Positions 6,883-15,532 are shown, counted from the stretch's first letter. The stretch: 64,000 nucleotides of DNA from Marinobacter adhaerens HP15 (GCF_000166295.1 NC_017506.1:2108001-2172000), one strand, 5' to 3'. Translations and numbers: made by a program. The notes: generated from the letters alone by a model not told the origin.

Positions 6883-8163
6883 ATGAAACGTCCCCTGCTT
6901 ACTGCAGCGACGGTCGCCTGTGCCATGACTACAGGTGCCATGAGCCTCAATGCTTACGCCAATGAAGAATACAAACTAGGCCTTGTAACCTTTCTTTCAG
7001 GCGCCGCGTCCGGGCCTTTCGGAATTCCCGCAAAGAACGCTGCTGACCTGGTAATCGATGCTATAAACGACGGCACCCTGCCGGCCCCAATTGAAGGCAA
7101 GGGAATTGACGGTCGAATGATCACGCCTGTCTACGTTGACGAGGCTGGCGGTGCGACAAAACAAACCTCAGAATTTCGAAATCTTGTTGAGCGCGACGGC
7201 GTCGATGCGGTCGTAGGTTACATCTCTTCCGGCGACTGTCTTGCCATCCCGGCTGTCGCTGAAGAACTTAAGATGCTGACCGTTTTGTTCGACTGTGGCA
7301 CGCCTCGGGTCTTCGAGGAAGCTGATTACGAGTATGTTTTCCGCACCCACTCTACCGCCAGCATGGACAACATCGCGGCGGCCCGCTATGTTCACGAAAA
7401 CGTTCCCAACCTGGAATCTGTCGCAGGCATAAACCAGAACTACTCTTGGGGTCACGACAGCTGGCGCGATTTTACCGAGACTTTAAAGGTCCTTCGCGGC
7501 GGGGATATTGAAATCACTACGGAACAGTTCCCCAAATTGTTCGCGGGCCAGTACGGTGCCGAAATTTCTGCCCTGCAAGTGAACTCCGCAGACGTTATTC
7601 ACACATCTTTCTGGGGTGGTGACACAGACGCATTCGTACTCCAGGCAGCCGCTCGTGGTCTGCTGGCGGACAACCAGGTAATCTTCACTGCTGGCGAGAC
7701 TGCACTCAACAGTCTTGGCGAACACCTGCCCGACGGTGCCATCATCGGTGCCCGTGGTCCCTTCGGTCCATTCGCTCCGGAAAGTGAACTGAACACTTGG
7801 TTCCAGACCGAATTCACCGAGCGTTTCGGCACACCGCCGACTTTCCCTGCCTACCACATGGCTCATGCGCTAATTGGCCTAAAGCTGGCTCAAGATAAGG
7901 CCGGTGTTGGTGCGTCTACCGAGGAGGTAATCACCGCCTTTGAAGGTCTCGAATTTGACGGCCCGGGCGGCCGGGTTGAAATGAGTCGCGGTAAGGGCCA
8001 TCAGGCTGCAACAGAGATGGTTTATGGTCGCCTCAAACGTGTGGACGGTGAAATCACCTTTACCGACATTACCCGCTACCCGGCAGATTGCGTCAACCCG
8101 CCGGAAGGCGCAGAGACTGTAGAGTGGATCAAAGCCGGCATGCCAGGTGCCGAGTGTAACTGA
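6883..8163 (+). CDS. ABC transporter substrate-binding protein, LIV/amide-urea type
   Basis: Periplasmic receptor of the importer encoded by the next four genes. ATG 6883 follows a GGAG; the frame extends back to 6775, but that lies within the sigma-54 promoter. It has 426 residues and a signal peptide ending near 'SLNAYA-NEEYK'. The mature start 'YKLGLVTFLSGAASGPFG' and later 'AVVGYISSGDCLAIPAVAEE' are typical of type I receptors for branched amino acids, amides or urea. It is only distantly similar to the 5356 protein, with a shared 'SxWGGDxxAFVxQA' stretch. Two hairpins follow its stop, which may keep its mRNA more abundant than that of the permeases. The ligand is not deducible. Confidence 0.92.
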   Translation: MKRPLLTAATVACAMTTGAMSLNAYANEEYKLGLVTFLSGAASGPFGIPAKNAADLVIDAINDGTLPAPIEGKGIDGRMITPVYVDEAGGATKQTSEFRNLVERDGVDAVVGYISSGDCLAIPAVAEELKMLTVLFDCGTPRVFEEADYEYVFRTHSTASMDNIAAARYVHENVPNLESVAGINQNYSWGHDSWRDFTETLKVLRGGDIEITTEQFPKLFAGQYGAEISALQVNSADVIHTSFWGGDTDAFVLQAAARGLLADNQVIFTAGETALNSLGEHLPDGAIIGARGPFGPFAPESELNTWFQTEFTERFGTPPTFPAYHMAHALIGLKLAQDKAGVGASTEEVITAFEGLEFDGPGGRVEMSRGKGHQAATEMVYGRLKRVDGEITFTDITRYPADCVNPPEGAETVEWIKAGMPGAECN

Positions 8164-8184
8164 GCCCACTGACCCAGCAACATG

Positions 8185-8262
8185 CTCATCGGGATCATCC
8201 GGTCCCGATGAGACTTTCCAACGATCTTTCACCCCTCCCCGACCGGAAGATGGCCCGGTCGG
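8185..8262 (+). promoter_or_regulatory. Two intercistronic hairpins after the binding-protein gene
   Basis: A perfect ten-base stem, CTCATCGGGA (8185-8194) / TCCCGATGAG (8203-8212), is followed by CCGACCGG (8239-8246) / CCGGTCGG (8255-8262). Neither has a T-tract, so they are unlikely to be full terminators. Position between receptor and permease genes suggests mRNA stabilisation or partial attenuation, setting receptor above permease levels. Confidence 0.6.
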
Positions 8263-8298
8263 CAGGCGAGGTCTGTGCAAAGCATCGGGAGTCTTACA

Positions 8299-9195
8299 AT
8301 GAAACAACTTCTTGCAATACTGGTGGATGGCTCGGTCTACGCCTCATGGCTCTTCATCATTTCCGCCGGTCTGACCCTAATTTACGGGGTCATGCGAATC
8401 CTCAATATGTCTCATGGTAGCTTTTACGCCCTTGGCGCGTACTCTGGTGCTGCCATGGTTGGCTGGTATTTTTCTACCGGCTCTGTTCCCTGGTTCAGCT
8501 TCGTCGCGCTAATCGCCGCCGCCCTTGTCGCCGGTATTTCCGTGGGGCTCCTGGTTGAGCGCGGCCTTCTGCGATTCATGTATGGCCGGGACGAGGTCGT
8601 CATGATTCTGGTCACTTACGGCGTCCTACTCATCATGGAAGATGCCATCAAGCTAATATGGGGTGTTGAGCCCTACTTTGCTTACCAACCCTACACCCTA
8701 CTGGGTCGAACCAAGTTCGCTGGATTATCCTTCGCTAATTACGATTTCATGCTTATCGGCGTGAGCATACTGATCGGTCTCGCACTCTGGTATGGCCTAA
8801 ACCGCACACGCAACGGAAAACTGCTTCGAGTAGTCATTCACGATCGTGAGATAGCCAGCGCACTCGGCATCAACGTTGCCCGAATCTTCACCATTACATT
8901 TCTGATTGGAGCTGGTATCGGATCACTCGCTGGAGCCCTGACTGCTCCAGGTCTGTCTGTTGTACCGGGGATGGGTATTGAGGTGATTGTTCTTGCATTC
9001 GCCGTGGTAGTTATTGGCGGTCTTGGCAGCATCACTGGCGCCCTTGTCGGCGCTCTGATCGTGGGTATGTCCCGAGCTGCAGCTGTCCATCTTTATCCCG
9101 ATGTTGAGCTGTTCGTTATCTACGCGGTCATGGGACTTGTGCTGGCATTTCGTCCGCAAGGCCTGTTTGCCGTTGCCAACGCGAGGAAAATCTAA
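8299..9195 (+). CDS. ABC transporter permease, LivH family
   Basis: Inner-membrane channel subunit. ATG 8299, preceded by GGGAG, gives 298 residues; the longer frame to 8275 has no good ribosome site. About eight hydrophobic segments are present. The early 'GSVYASWLFIISAGLTLIYGVMRILNMSHGSFYALGAY' region (about residues 10-47) and 'GIEVIVLAFAVVVIGGLGS' match LivH-type permeases. Its TAA overlaps the ATG of the LivM-type gene, so the two halves of the channel are coupled. Confidence 0.92.
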   Translation: MKQLLAILVDGSVYASWLFIISAGLTLIYGVMRILNMSHGSFYALGAYSGAAMVGWYFSTGSVPWFSFVALIAAALVAGISVGLLVERGLLRFMYGRDEVVMILVTYGVLLIMEDAIKLIWGVEPYFAYQPYTLLGRTKFAGLSFANYDFMLIGVSILIGLALWYGLNRTRNGKLLRVVIHDREIASALGINVARIFTITFLIGAGIGSLAGALTAPGLSVVPGMGIEVIVLAFAVVVIGGLGSITGALVGALIVGMSRAAAVHLYPDVELFVIYAVMGLVLAFRPQGLFAVANARKI

Positions 9196-10145
9196 TGAAA
9201 ACGAGATCCCTAGCGCTCTTATTTGTATTCGGGTTGGTAGTCATTGCTGGCGGCCTTCTGCTACCGCAGTGGATGTCCTACCTATTTACCATCGCGATGG
9301 GCAAAGGCCTTGTGGTGCTCGGTCTAGTCCTTCTTATGCGGGCTGGCCTGGTTTCCTTTGGCCAGGGCCTTTACTACTGCGTGGGCGCCTACGTTGCCGG
9401 CATGCTGACCCAGTTCGTGGGAGTCACTGACATTCTGGTCATCATGCTTGCTTCCGTCGCCGTCAGCGTTGCCATAGCAGCCATCATTGGCCTGCTACTG
9501 TGTCGGTATCGAGAGATCTTCTTCGCAATGTTTTCGATGGCGTTCTCGATGATTCTTTATGGCTTGCTGGTGCGCAATCAGTTCCTTGGATCTACCGATG
9601 GTTTTAACGTTGCCAATCCGAGCTTATTGGGTTGGACTCCGGGTGCTGAAGCTTCATCAGACCTGGTTCTGATTGTCGCAGTATTCCTTGTAATCGTTCT
9701 CGGAGCTGTCGCATGGCGATATCTGAAATCTCTATCAGGTTACGCAGGTGAGGCTGTTCGAGAGAATGAAATTCGGTTGGAGTATCTGGGCGGCTCTGTG
9801 TTCCGTGTGGTGTACGTAAAGTACATAATCGCGGCGGCCCTGGCGGCTATTGGTGGCACTATCACCGCTCTGGTAAGCGGTCACGTTGATCCAGAAATGG
9901 CGTATTGGACCACTTCTGGCGAGTTTGTATTTATAGCCCTAATGGGCGGGACTGCTCATGTTGCAGCCCCGATCGTTGCAGCCGTTCTGTTCGAAGCTCT
10001 GCGCACTTATGCGTTCGCCGTTTCGCCCTACACCTGGCAAATGATTCTGGGTTTTGCCCTGCTGGCAATCATCCTGTTCATGCCGTCCGGTCTGTGGTCC
10101 CTGGTTGAACGATTCCAAAACAAGAAAGCGAGGAAAACGTCATGA
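9195..10145 (+). CDS. ABC transporter permease, LivM family
   Basis: Second channel subunit, 316 residues, about eight to ten membrane segments. Characteristic parts are 'GLVLLMRAGLVSFGQGLYYC', where LivM proteins carry a similar loop, the cytoplasmic coupling segment 'REIRLEYLGGSVFRV'-like (AVRENEIRLEYLG, about residues 193-205), and 'MGGTAHVAAPIVAAVLFE'. The start overlaps the preceding stop and the end overlaps the LivG start (ATGA), so the operon is tightly coupled. Confidence 0.92.
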   Translation: MKTRSLALLFVFGLVVIAGGLLLPQWMSYLFTIAMGKGLVVLGLVLLMRAGLVSFGQGLYYCVGAYVAGMLTQFVGVTDILVIMLASVAVSVAIAAIIGLLLCRYREIFFAMFSMAFSMILYGLLVRNQFLGSTDGFNVANPSLLGWTPGAEASSDLVLIVAVFLVIVLGAVAWRYLKSLSGYAGEAVRENEIRLEYLGGSVFRVVYVKYIIAAALAAIGGTITALVSGHVDPEMAYWTTSGEFVFIALMGGTAHVAAPIVAAVLFEALRTYAFAVSPYTWQMILGFALLAIILFMPSGLWSLVERFQNKKARKTS

Positions 10146-10945
10146 GCGCTTTGTTGAAAACGGTCAATCTGGAACGAACATTTGGTGCAGTCACTGCCGC
10201 CACCGACATCAATGTTGAACTGAATACAGGCGAGGTAGTTGGAGTTATCGGCTCCAACGGGGCTGGCAAAACCACCTTTATCAATATGGTAACGGGCTAT
10301 ATCCAGCCGTCCAGTGGCGACATTCTCGTGCGTGGTAAATCCATCATCGGGAAGTCACCCAGGGACGTCTCATTGGCGGGCGTTGGTCGCTCCTTTCAGG
10401 TGCCTCAACTATTCCAGGAACTGACGGTTTTGGAGAATATGCTGATTGCGTTCGGTTTCTCCGTCGACCGCAAATTGAGCTTTCTGAAGCCTCTCAGATC
10501 CAAGGAAAAAGTCGAAAAGGCCCATGCTGTACTCCGCGAATATGAAATCGAGCAGTACGCGGAGGAGGTTGTATCTACTCTGCCCCAGGGAGTTCGCAAG
10601 CTGTTGGACATTGCCATGGCAATGCTCGCTGAGCCCGGGCTCATGCTGCTGGATGAGCCAACCTCAGGCGTTGCCATCGAGGATAAATTCTTACTGATGG
10701 ATACCGTCATGGCGGCTGTCCGGAAAAGTGATGCTGCAACAATGTTCGTCGAGCACGATATGGAAGTCGTTCTGCGTTACGCCGACCGAGTTCTCGCGTT
10801 TTACGATGGCCGGGTCCTTGCGGACGGTCCGACCCAAACCGTTTTGTCTGACGCCAAAGTCCAGGAATTGGTGGTTGGGCATCACCTCGATCTTAGCGAA
10901 AACGAGGACAGCACTAGCAAGGAGTCTTCCCATGTTAGAACTTAA
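10142..10945 (+). CDS. ABC transporter ATP-binding protein, LivG family
   Basis: First ATPase of the importer, 267 residues. Walker A is 'GSNGAGKTTFINMVTGY'. The signature is the LivG-like but altered 'TLPQGVRKLLDIAMAML', with 'LPQG' in place of LSGGQ. Walker B is 'MLLDEPTSG', and the switch His is in 'VEHDMEVVLRYADR'. The altered signature also occurs in urea/amide-type LivG proteins. Overlaps both neighbours; it ends 14 bases inside the next gene. Confidence 0.92.
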   Translation: MSALLKTVNLERTFGAVTAATDINVELNTGEVVGVIGSNGAGKTTFINMVTGYIQPSSGDILVRGKSIIGKSPRDVSLAGVGRSFQVPQLFQELTVLENMLIAFGFSVDRKLSFLKPLRSKEKVEKAHAVLREYEIEQYAEEVVSTLPQGVRKLLDIAMAMLAEPGLMLLDEPTSGVAIEDKFLLMDTVMAAVRKSDAATMFVEHDMEVVLRYADRVLAFYDGRVLADGPTQTVLSDAKVQELVVGHHLDLSENEDSTSKESSHVRT

Positions 10946-11588
10946 AAATGTCACTACGGAGATTGCCGGTACCACTATTCTCCGTGACGTCAGCTTTTCC
11001 GTCAGCAAGGGTTCCATGGTCGGGCTGATTGGGCGGAACGGCGCCGGAAAGACGACCTCACTCCGATCAATTATGGGCCTCATCAAGCCGAAAGCGGGCC
11101 AGGTACTGATCAATGGCGAGGACATGACCAATCAGGGTTCTTATGAGCGCGCAGGTATGTCCATTGGCTATATGCCAGAGGATCGTCGTCTCGTACCTGA
11201 TCTGACGGTCGAAGAAAACATCATGGCACCAGCATGGGCCTGCCAACTCGTTAACGCAGAAGCCAGACTTGCCTGGATCTACGAAATGATGCCCGAGGTA
11301 GAGTCTTTCTCTGATCGCCGTGCACTGCAGTTATCTGGCGGTCAGCAAAAGCTCGTTGCTCTGGCCCGAGCAATGATGACTGGAACCAACTTGCTGCTAC
11401 TGGACGAACCATTCGAGGGAGTGGCACCCGCACTTTCCAGACGACTCGCCAGTGTTTTGAGCACACTTAAAGATGAAGGCCTGACAGTCTTGCTGTCTGA
11501 ATCAGACCAATCTCATTCCGCAGATCTAGTCGACAAAGCCTTTCAGATCGAACGTGGCAGCGTCGAACCGATTGCGTCGCTGACCTAG
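10932..11588 (+). CDS. ABC transporter ATP-binding protein, LivF family
   Basis: Second ATPase, 218 residues from ATG 10932 (AAGGAG upstream); a longer frame back to 10728 lies inside the LivG gene. Walker A 'GRNGAGKTTSLRSIMG', signature 'LSGGQQKLVALARAMM', Walker B 'LLLLDEPFEGVAP'. The family's 'YMPEDRRLVPDLTVEEN' Q-loop region is present. It completes the importer: receptor, LivH, LivM, LivG, LivF. The dehydrogenase gene begins nine bases after its stop, behind an AGGAGG, so import and oxidation are one transcription unit. Confidence 0.92.
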   Translation: MLELKNVTTEIAGTTILRDVSFSVSKGSMVGLIGRNGAGKTTSLRSIMGLIKPKAGQVLINGEDMTNQGSYERAGMSIGYMPEDRRLVPDLTVEENIMAPAWACQLVNAEARLAWIYEMMPEVESFSDRRALQLSGGQQKLVALARAMMTGTNLLLLDEPFEGVAPALSRRLASVLSTLKDEGLTVLLSESDQSHSADLVDKAFQIERGSVEPIASLT

Positions 11589-11597
11589 GAGGTACAA

Positions 11598-12755
11598 ATG
11601 ACTGCATTCACGTTTAACACAACCAAAAGCGTTATTTGCGAACCCGGCGTAACCCATCGTCTTGGGCAAATCGTGAAAGAGCACATGGGTAAAAAGGTAC
11701 TGCTCGTTACAGATCCCGGGCTCGTCAAGGCTGGATTGCTTGACGTGGCTACAAATTCCCTCAACGAGGCAGGCGTTAAGTACGAGTTATTCGATGGCGT
11801 CGTTGCCGATCCGCCTGTGTCAGTCGTAGAAGCCGCGTTAGCCGACGCACGAGAAGCCGGAGTGGATGGTGTTATCGGATTTGGTGGCGGTTCATCCATG
11901 GATGTTGCCAAGTTGATTGCACTTCTTATTGGCGGAGAGGAAAAGTTAGACGACGTTTACGGTGTTGGACAAGCCAAAGGCAAACGTTTACCTCTGATCC
12001 AGATTCCAACGACAGCAGGAACGGGCTCAGAGGTCACACCGATATCGATCATTACTGTTGGTGAAACCGAGAAAAAAGGCGTTGTTGCGCCTCAGTTGCT
12101 TCCCGACATCGCCTTGCTCGATGCCGAGTTGACTCTCGGGCTGCCAGCTCACGTGACCGCGGCTACCGGCATCGATGCCATGGTTCATGCTATTGAAAGC
12201 TATACGTCAGCTTCCGCAAATAACAATCCGGTTTCAAAGGCCCTGGCTCGCGAAGCGCTGCGATTGCTCGGCGCGAATATTGAGACAGCCGTAAAGGATG
12301 GCAGTAATGTCAAAGCTCGCTCTGACATGCTGCTCGGAGCCATGCTAGCAGGTCAGGCTTTTGCTAACTCACCCGTAGCGGCAGTGCATGCTCTTGCCTA
12401 CCCAATCGGCGGAATTTTCCATGTACCCCATGGTCTTTCCAACGCATTGGTGCTGCCTCATGTCATGCGGTTTAACACGGAGATCTGCGGTGAAGCCTAT
12501 TCAATTCTGGCTACCGATGTTTTCCCAGATCTGGCAGGCACACCTGCCGCTAAGAGGGCCAATCAATTCATCGACCGTCTTGAAGCTCTGAGTGCTGATC
12601 TGGGGCTTGAACAAACCCTGCGTGAAGTCGGAATTGGTGAGGCCGATCTGGCCACCCTGGCTTCGGATTCCATGAAGCAAACTCGGCTGCTTGTAAACAA
12701 CCCCCGGGAAGTGTCTGAAACTGACGCTCTGGCAATTTACAAGGCCGCTTTCTAA
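11598..12755 (+). CDS. Iron-containing alcohol dehydrogenase (group III)
   Basis: NAD(P)-dependent oxidoreductase for a primary alcohol or terminal hydroxyl. 385 residues, ATG behind a strong AGGAGG. It shows 'GFGGGSSMDVAK' for the nucleotide and 'PTTAGTGSEVTPIS' for the family. The four metal ligands are all in place: D193 and H197 in 'GIDAMVHAIESY', H264 in 'VHALAYPIGG', H278 in 'HVPHGLSNA'. The family includes 4-hydroxybutyrate, 1,3-propanediol and lactaldehyde dehydrogenases. The downstream aldehyde dehydrogenase resembles succinate-semialdehyde dehydrogenase, so oxidation of 4-hydroxybutyrate or a related hydroxy acid is an attractive inference, but not shown. Confidence 0.93.
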   Translation: MTAFTFNTTKSVICEPGVTHRLGQIVKEHMGKKVLLVTDPGLVKAGLLDVATNSLNEAGVKYELFDGVVADPPVSVVEAALADAREAGVDGVIGFGGGSSMDVAKLIALLIGGEEKLDDVYGVGQAKGKRLPLIQIPTTAGTGSEVTPISIITVGETEKKGVVAPQLLPDIALLDAELTLGLPAHVTAATGIDAMVHAIESYTSASANNNPVSKALAREALRLLGANIETAVKDGSNVKARSDMLLGAMLAGQAFANSPVAAVHALAYPIGGIFHVPHGLSNALVLPHVMRFNTEICGEAYSILATDVFPDLAGTPAAKRANQFIDRLEALSADLGLEQTLREVGIGEADLATLASDSMKQTRLLVNNPREVSETDALAIYKAAF

Positions 12756-12788
12756 TTTGGCCATGCTCTTATTTGATTGAGGTTACTC

Positions 12789-14258
12789 ATGTCTCTTGAA
12801 TTAAAGAATCGCGAACTTCTGCGCGAACAGGCGTATATCAACGGCCAATGGATAACGGCCAAGTCGGGAAAGACGTTTGCCGTGAACGATCCGGCCAACG
12901 GTGAGCAGTTGGCAACGGTGCCAGACATGGATGACACCGACGCTCGTGCAGCGATTGAAGCCGCTTCAGCCGCCTGGCCGGCATGGCGCTCTACTCCCGC
13001 CAAAGAGCGCGCTAACATTCTGCGCAAATGGTTCAATCTACTCATGGCCAACCAAGAGGATCTTGCTCGTCTGATGACCGCTGAGCAGGGAAAACCATTG
13101 GCCGAATCGCGCGGTGAAGTTGGCTACGGTGCCAGCTTTATCGAATGGTTCGCGGAAGAGGCCAAGAGAGCCTACGGTGATGTCATACCAGGCCACGGAA
13201 AGGACAAACGCATCGTTGTGATCAAACAACCGGTTGGCGTAGTTGCGGCTATCACCCCTTGGAACTTTCCGATAGCAATGATTACTCGCAAAGTTGCTCC
13301 GGCGCTCGCAGCAGGCTGCCCGGTAGTGGTCAAACCCGCCGAAGATACACCTCTCTCCGCATTGGCCATCACCGCACTGGCAGAGGAAGCCGGCGTACCG
13401 GCAGGTCTAATCAACATCATCACCTGCTCCAAACCCAACGCTGTCTCTGTCGGTAGTGAGCTGACGGGCAATCCTATCGTGCGGAAAGTTTCGTTTACCG
13501 GATCTACGCCGGTCGGGAAGCTACTAATGCGACAAGCGAGCGATACCGTCAAAAAGGTCAGCTTGGAACTCGGAGGTAATGCACCCTTCATTGTTTTCGA
13601 TGACGCGGATCTCGATGCAGCTGTTGCCGGCCTTATGGCCTCCAAGTACCGCAATACCGGCCAGACCTGCGTCTGCGCCAACAGAGTCTACGTTCAAGCA
13701 GGCGTGTACGACGCCTTTGCCGAAAAGCTGAAGGCTGCTGTCAGCAAAATGGTGGTTGGTCCCGGCCTCGAAGGCGAAACCCAGCAGGGCCCCCTTATCA
13801 ACGATGCGGCGCTCGCGAAGGTTAAGCGGCACATTGAAGACGCTACATCAAAAGGTGCAAAGGTTGCCTTGGGTGGCCGAGCTCACTCCTTAGGCGGAAC
13901 CTTCTTTGAACCAACAATTCTCACTCACGCTACTCAGGAAATGCTGATCGCCCGAGAGGAGACCTTCGGGCCGGTTGCGCCGTTGTTTAAGTTTGAAACC
14001 GACGACGAGGCAATCGCTATGGCAAATGATTCAGAGTTCGGCTTATCGGCCTATTTCTATAGCCGAAATATCCATCGGGTATGGCGCGTAGCGGAAGAAC
14101 TGGAATCAGGAATGATTGGCGTCAACGAAGGCATTATCTCTACAGAAGTGGCTCCCTTTGGCGGGGTAAAGGAAAGCGGCCTTGGCCGGGAAGGCTCCCA
14201 CTACGGTCTGGACGAGTACATGGAGCTTAAATACCTGTGCCTGGGCGGAATGAAATAA
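12789..14258 (+). CDS. Aldehyde dehydrogenase, succinate-semialdehyde dehydrogenase type
   Basis: NAD(P)-dependent oxidation of an aldehyde to the acid. ATG 12789 follows GAGG and gives 489 residues; the upstream TTG at 12777 is less likely. Catalytic residues are Glu260 in 'VSLELGGNAPFIVF' and Cys294 in 'YRNTGQTCVCANRVYV'; the 'TPWNFP' and 'GSTPVGK' cofactor motifs are present. The doublet Cys-Val-Cys and the surrounding sequence are characteristic of the GabD branch. Directly after the iron alcohol dehydrogenase, it would take that enzyme's aldehyde product, for example succinate semialdehyde to succinate. The true substrate could be another omega-semialdehyde. Confidence 0.92.
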   Translation: MSLELKNRELLREQAYINGQWITAKSGKTFAVNDPANGEQLATVPDMDDTDARAAIEAASAAWPAWRSTPAKERANILRKWFNLLMANQEDLARLMTAEQGKPLAESRGEVGYGASFIEWFAEEAKRAYGDVIPGHGKDKRIVVIKQPVGVVAAITPWNFPIAMITRKVAPALAAGCPVVVKPAEDTPLSALAITALAEEAGVPAGLINIITCSKPNAVSVGSELTGNPIVRKVSFTGSTPVGKLLMRQASDTVKKVSLELGGNAPFIVFDDADLDAAVAGLMASKYRNTGQTCVCANRVYVQAGVYDAFAEKLKAAVSKMVVGPGLEGETQQGPLINDAALAKVKRHIEDATSKGAKVALGGRAHSLGGTFFEPTILTHATQEMLIAREETFGPVAPLFKFETDDEAIAMANDSEFGLSAYFYSRNIHRVWRVAEELESGMIGVNEGIISTEVAPFGGVKESGLGREGSHYGLDEYMELKYLCLGGMK

Positions 14259-14273
14259 ATCTCACATAAACCA

Positions 14274-14304
14274 AGGCGCCCCGATGTCAGGAATCGAGGC
14301 GCCT
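14274..14304 (+). promoter_or_regulatory. Intercistronic hairpin after aldehyde dehydrogenase gene
   Basis: AGGCGCC (14274-14280) pairs with GGCGCCT (14298-14304), and an inner GAT/ATC extends the stem. No T-tract follows, so it is more likely an mRNA-processing or attenuation element than a full terminator. The thioesterase gene begins 26 bases later. Confidence 0.5.
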
Positions 14305-14329
14305 ACAGTCATACTCTTGGAGGGCCAAG

Positions 14330-14770
14330 GTGAATCGACAGGACTTCTCGGTTTTCTACCCCGTCTACACCCGCTGGATGGACAACGATGTATACGGACA
14401 CGTGAACAACGTTACTTATTACTCCTATTTCGACTCAACGATTAATCGATACCTCATTGAACAAGGTGGCCTCGATATTCATTCGGCCAACATAGTGGGC
14501 TATGTCGTTAGCTCATCCTGCCAATTCCGACGTCCCGTTGCATATCCCGATTCAATTTCGGTGGGTCTCAGGGTCTCGAAGCTTGGAAACAGCTCCGTTA
14601 CTTATGAGTTAGGTATTTTCAGAGAATCGGAAGAAGAAGCCGCAGCCCATGGTCAAGTGGTGCACGTTTTCGTGGACCGTGACCAAAATCGCTCTGTACC
14701 CATGCCTGCACAAATTCGCCACTGTCTTGAGGAAATCATCGTCCCTCAAGTTAGTGCTGAAGAAATTTAG
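14330..14770 (+). CDS. Acyl-CoA thioesterase, 4HBT hotdog family
   Basis: Cytoplasmic single-hotdog thioesterase, 146 residues. GTG start behind GGAGGG, seven bases upstream. The family motif lies at residues 16-26, 'RWMDNDVYGHVNN', with the catalytic Asp and the conserved H-V-N-N. It resembles 4-hydroxybenzoyl-CoA and YbgC-type thioesterases. Within the island it might release free acid from a CoA ester made during catabolism or recover CoA; the substrate is unknown. Confidence 0.85.
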   Translation: MNRQDFSVFYPVYTRWMDNDVYGHVNNVTYYSYFDSTINRYLIEQGGLDIHSANIVGYVVSSSCQFRRPVAYPDSISVGLRVSKLGNSSVTYELGIFRESEEEAAAHGQVVHVFVDRDQNRSVPMPAQIRHCLEEIIVPQVSAEEI

Positions 14771-14790
14771 AAGTTTGCTGAGGATCAAAA

Positions 14791-15255
14791 ATGAACAGTT
14801 CATTCGCCTATGCCCTGCTCATGTTGGTCGCAGGAATCGGAATACCTGTGATGGCAACGCTTAACGGCGGACTCGGCGCGAGACTGCAGAGCCCGGCCCT
14901 GGCCGCTGCGATTCTCTTTTTCGTTGCCCTGATTCTGGCAATTTCTTATTTGATCACCACGGAGGGTTTTCCCGAAAAAATTTTTCCGGCCAATGTTCCC
15001 GTGTACTTCTACTTCGGAGGTTTCTTTGTCCTCTTCTATATCCTAACAATCACCTGGGTAGCGCCTAGATTCGGCATATCCAATGCAATTGCTTTCGTTT
15101 TGCTGGGGCAGCTCATCGCAATGAGCCTCATCGACCATTTTGGTCTGCTGGGCGTTCAAAAGTTCACCATGAGCTTGAGGCGGCTCGCCGGGTTGGGTGT
15201 GATGACAATCGGCGTTTTCTTGGTACTGAATAAGGTCCCGGGAGGGGCAAGATAA
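14791..15255 (+). CDS. YdcZ/DUF606-family small membrane protein
   Basis: 154 residues with five hydrophobic helices. The 'NGGLGARLQSPALAAAILFFVA' region (residues about 25-46) and the later 'NAIAFVLLGQLIAMSLIDHFGLLG' region are typical of DUF606/YdcZ proteins, half-size relatives of drug/metabolite transporters. ATG 14791 follows GAGGAT. Last gene of the island; it might export a product or excess substrate. The role is unproven. Confidence 0.8.
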   Translation: MNSSFAYALLMLVAGIGIPVMATLNGGLGARLQSPALAAAILFFVALILAISYLITTEGFPEKIFPANVPVYFYFGGFFVLFYILTITWVAPRFGISNAIAFVLLGQLIAMSLIDHFGLLGVQKFTMSLRRLAGLGVMTIGVFLVLNKVPGGAR

Positions 15256-15428
15256 GGGGTCAGCCAAGTTGCCCTTCGGGGTAAAATCGGTCCAATCTTC
15301 ATATTTTCCCGATTGCAGCGCTGGAAAGCTAAAAGACCTTTTCCCAGTAAGATAAGACAGAATAGCCAGATGTAGTCTGAAAGAAACAAACCTTTTCGCG
15401 TCGACATTCTTGATCCTATGAACGCCTC
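15256..15428. other. Non-coding stretch at the island edge
   Basis: Between the DUF606 gene and the degenerate tRNA-Val copy. I see no supported gene, hairpin or promoter here. A long A/G-rich segment (15325-15400) looks like eroded sequence. Confidence 0.4.
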
Positions 15429-15506
15429 CGGTTCTGGGTGGTCTACTACTCCTGCCGAAAGAGTCAGCTTCTTACTCCCAGTATGAAATGGCTTTTTTTG
15501 TGCCCG
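15429..15506 (+). repeat. Degenerate copy of the tRNA-Val 3' end and its terminator
   Basis: Aligns with 2061-2134. Shared blocks in order are TCTGGGTGGTC (eleven identical bases), TAC, TCCTG, AGAGTCA, CCCAG, and TGGCTTTTTTT-R-TGCCCG (17 of 18 identical). The 5' half of the T-arm and the anticodon are absent, so this is an eroded duplicate, not a tRNA. The last part forms an imperfect hairpin with a T-run. It marks the junction between the catabolic island and the core genes that follow. Confidence 0.6.
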
Positions 15507-15532
15507 CTCATCATCCTCAGGCACTTCAATCA

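Noticed and set aside
8185..8262. Rho-independent terminators ending the binding-protein message
   Set aside because: Strong stems but no T-tract on the coding strand, and the operon genes continue directly.
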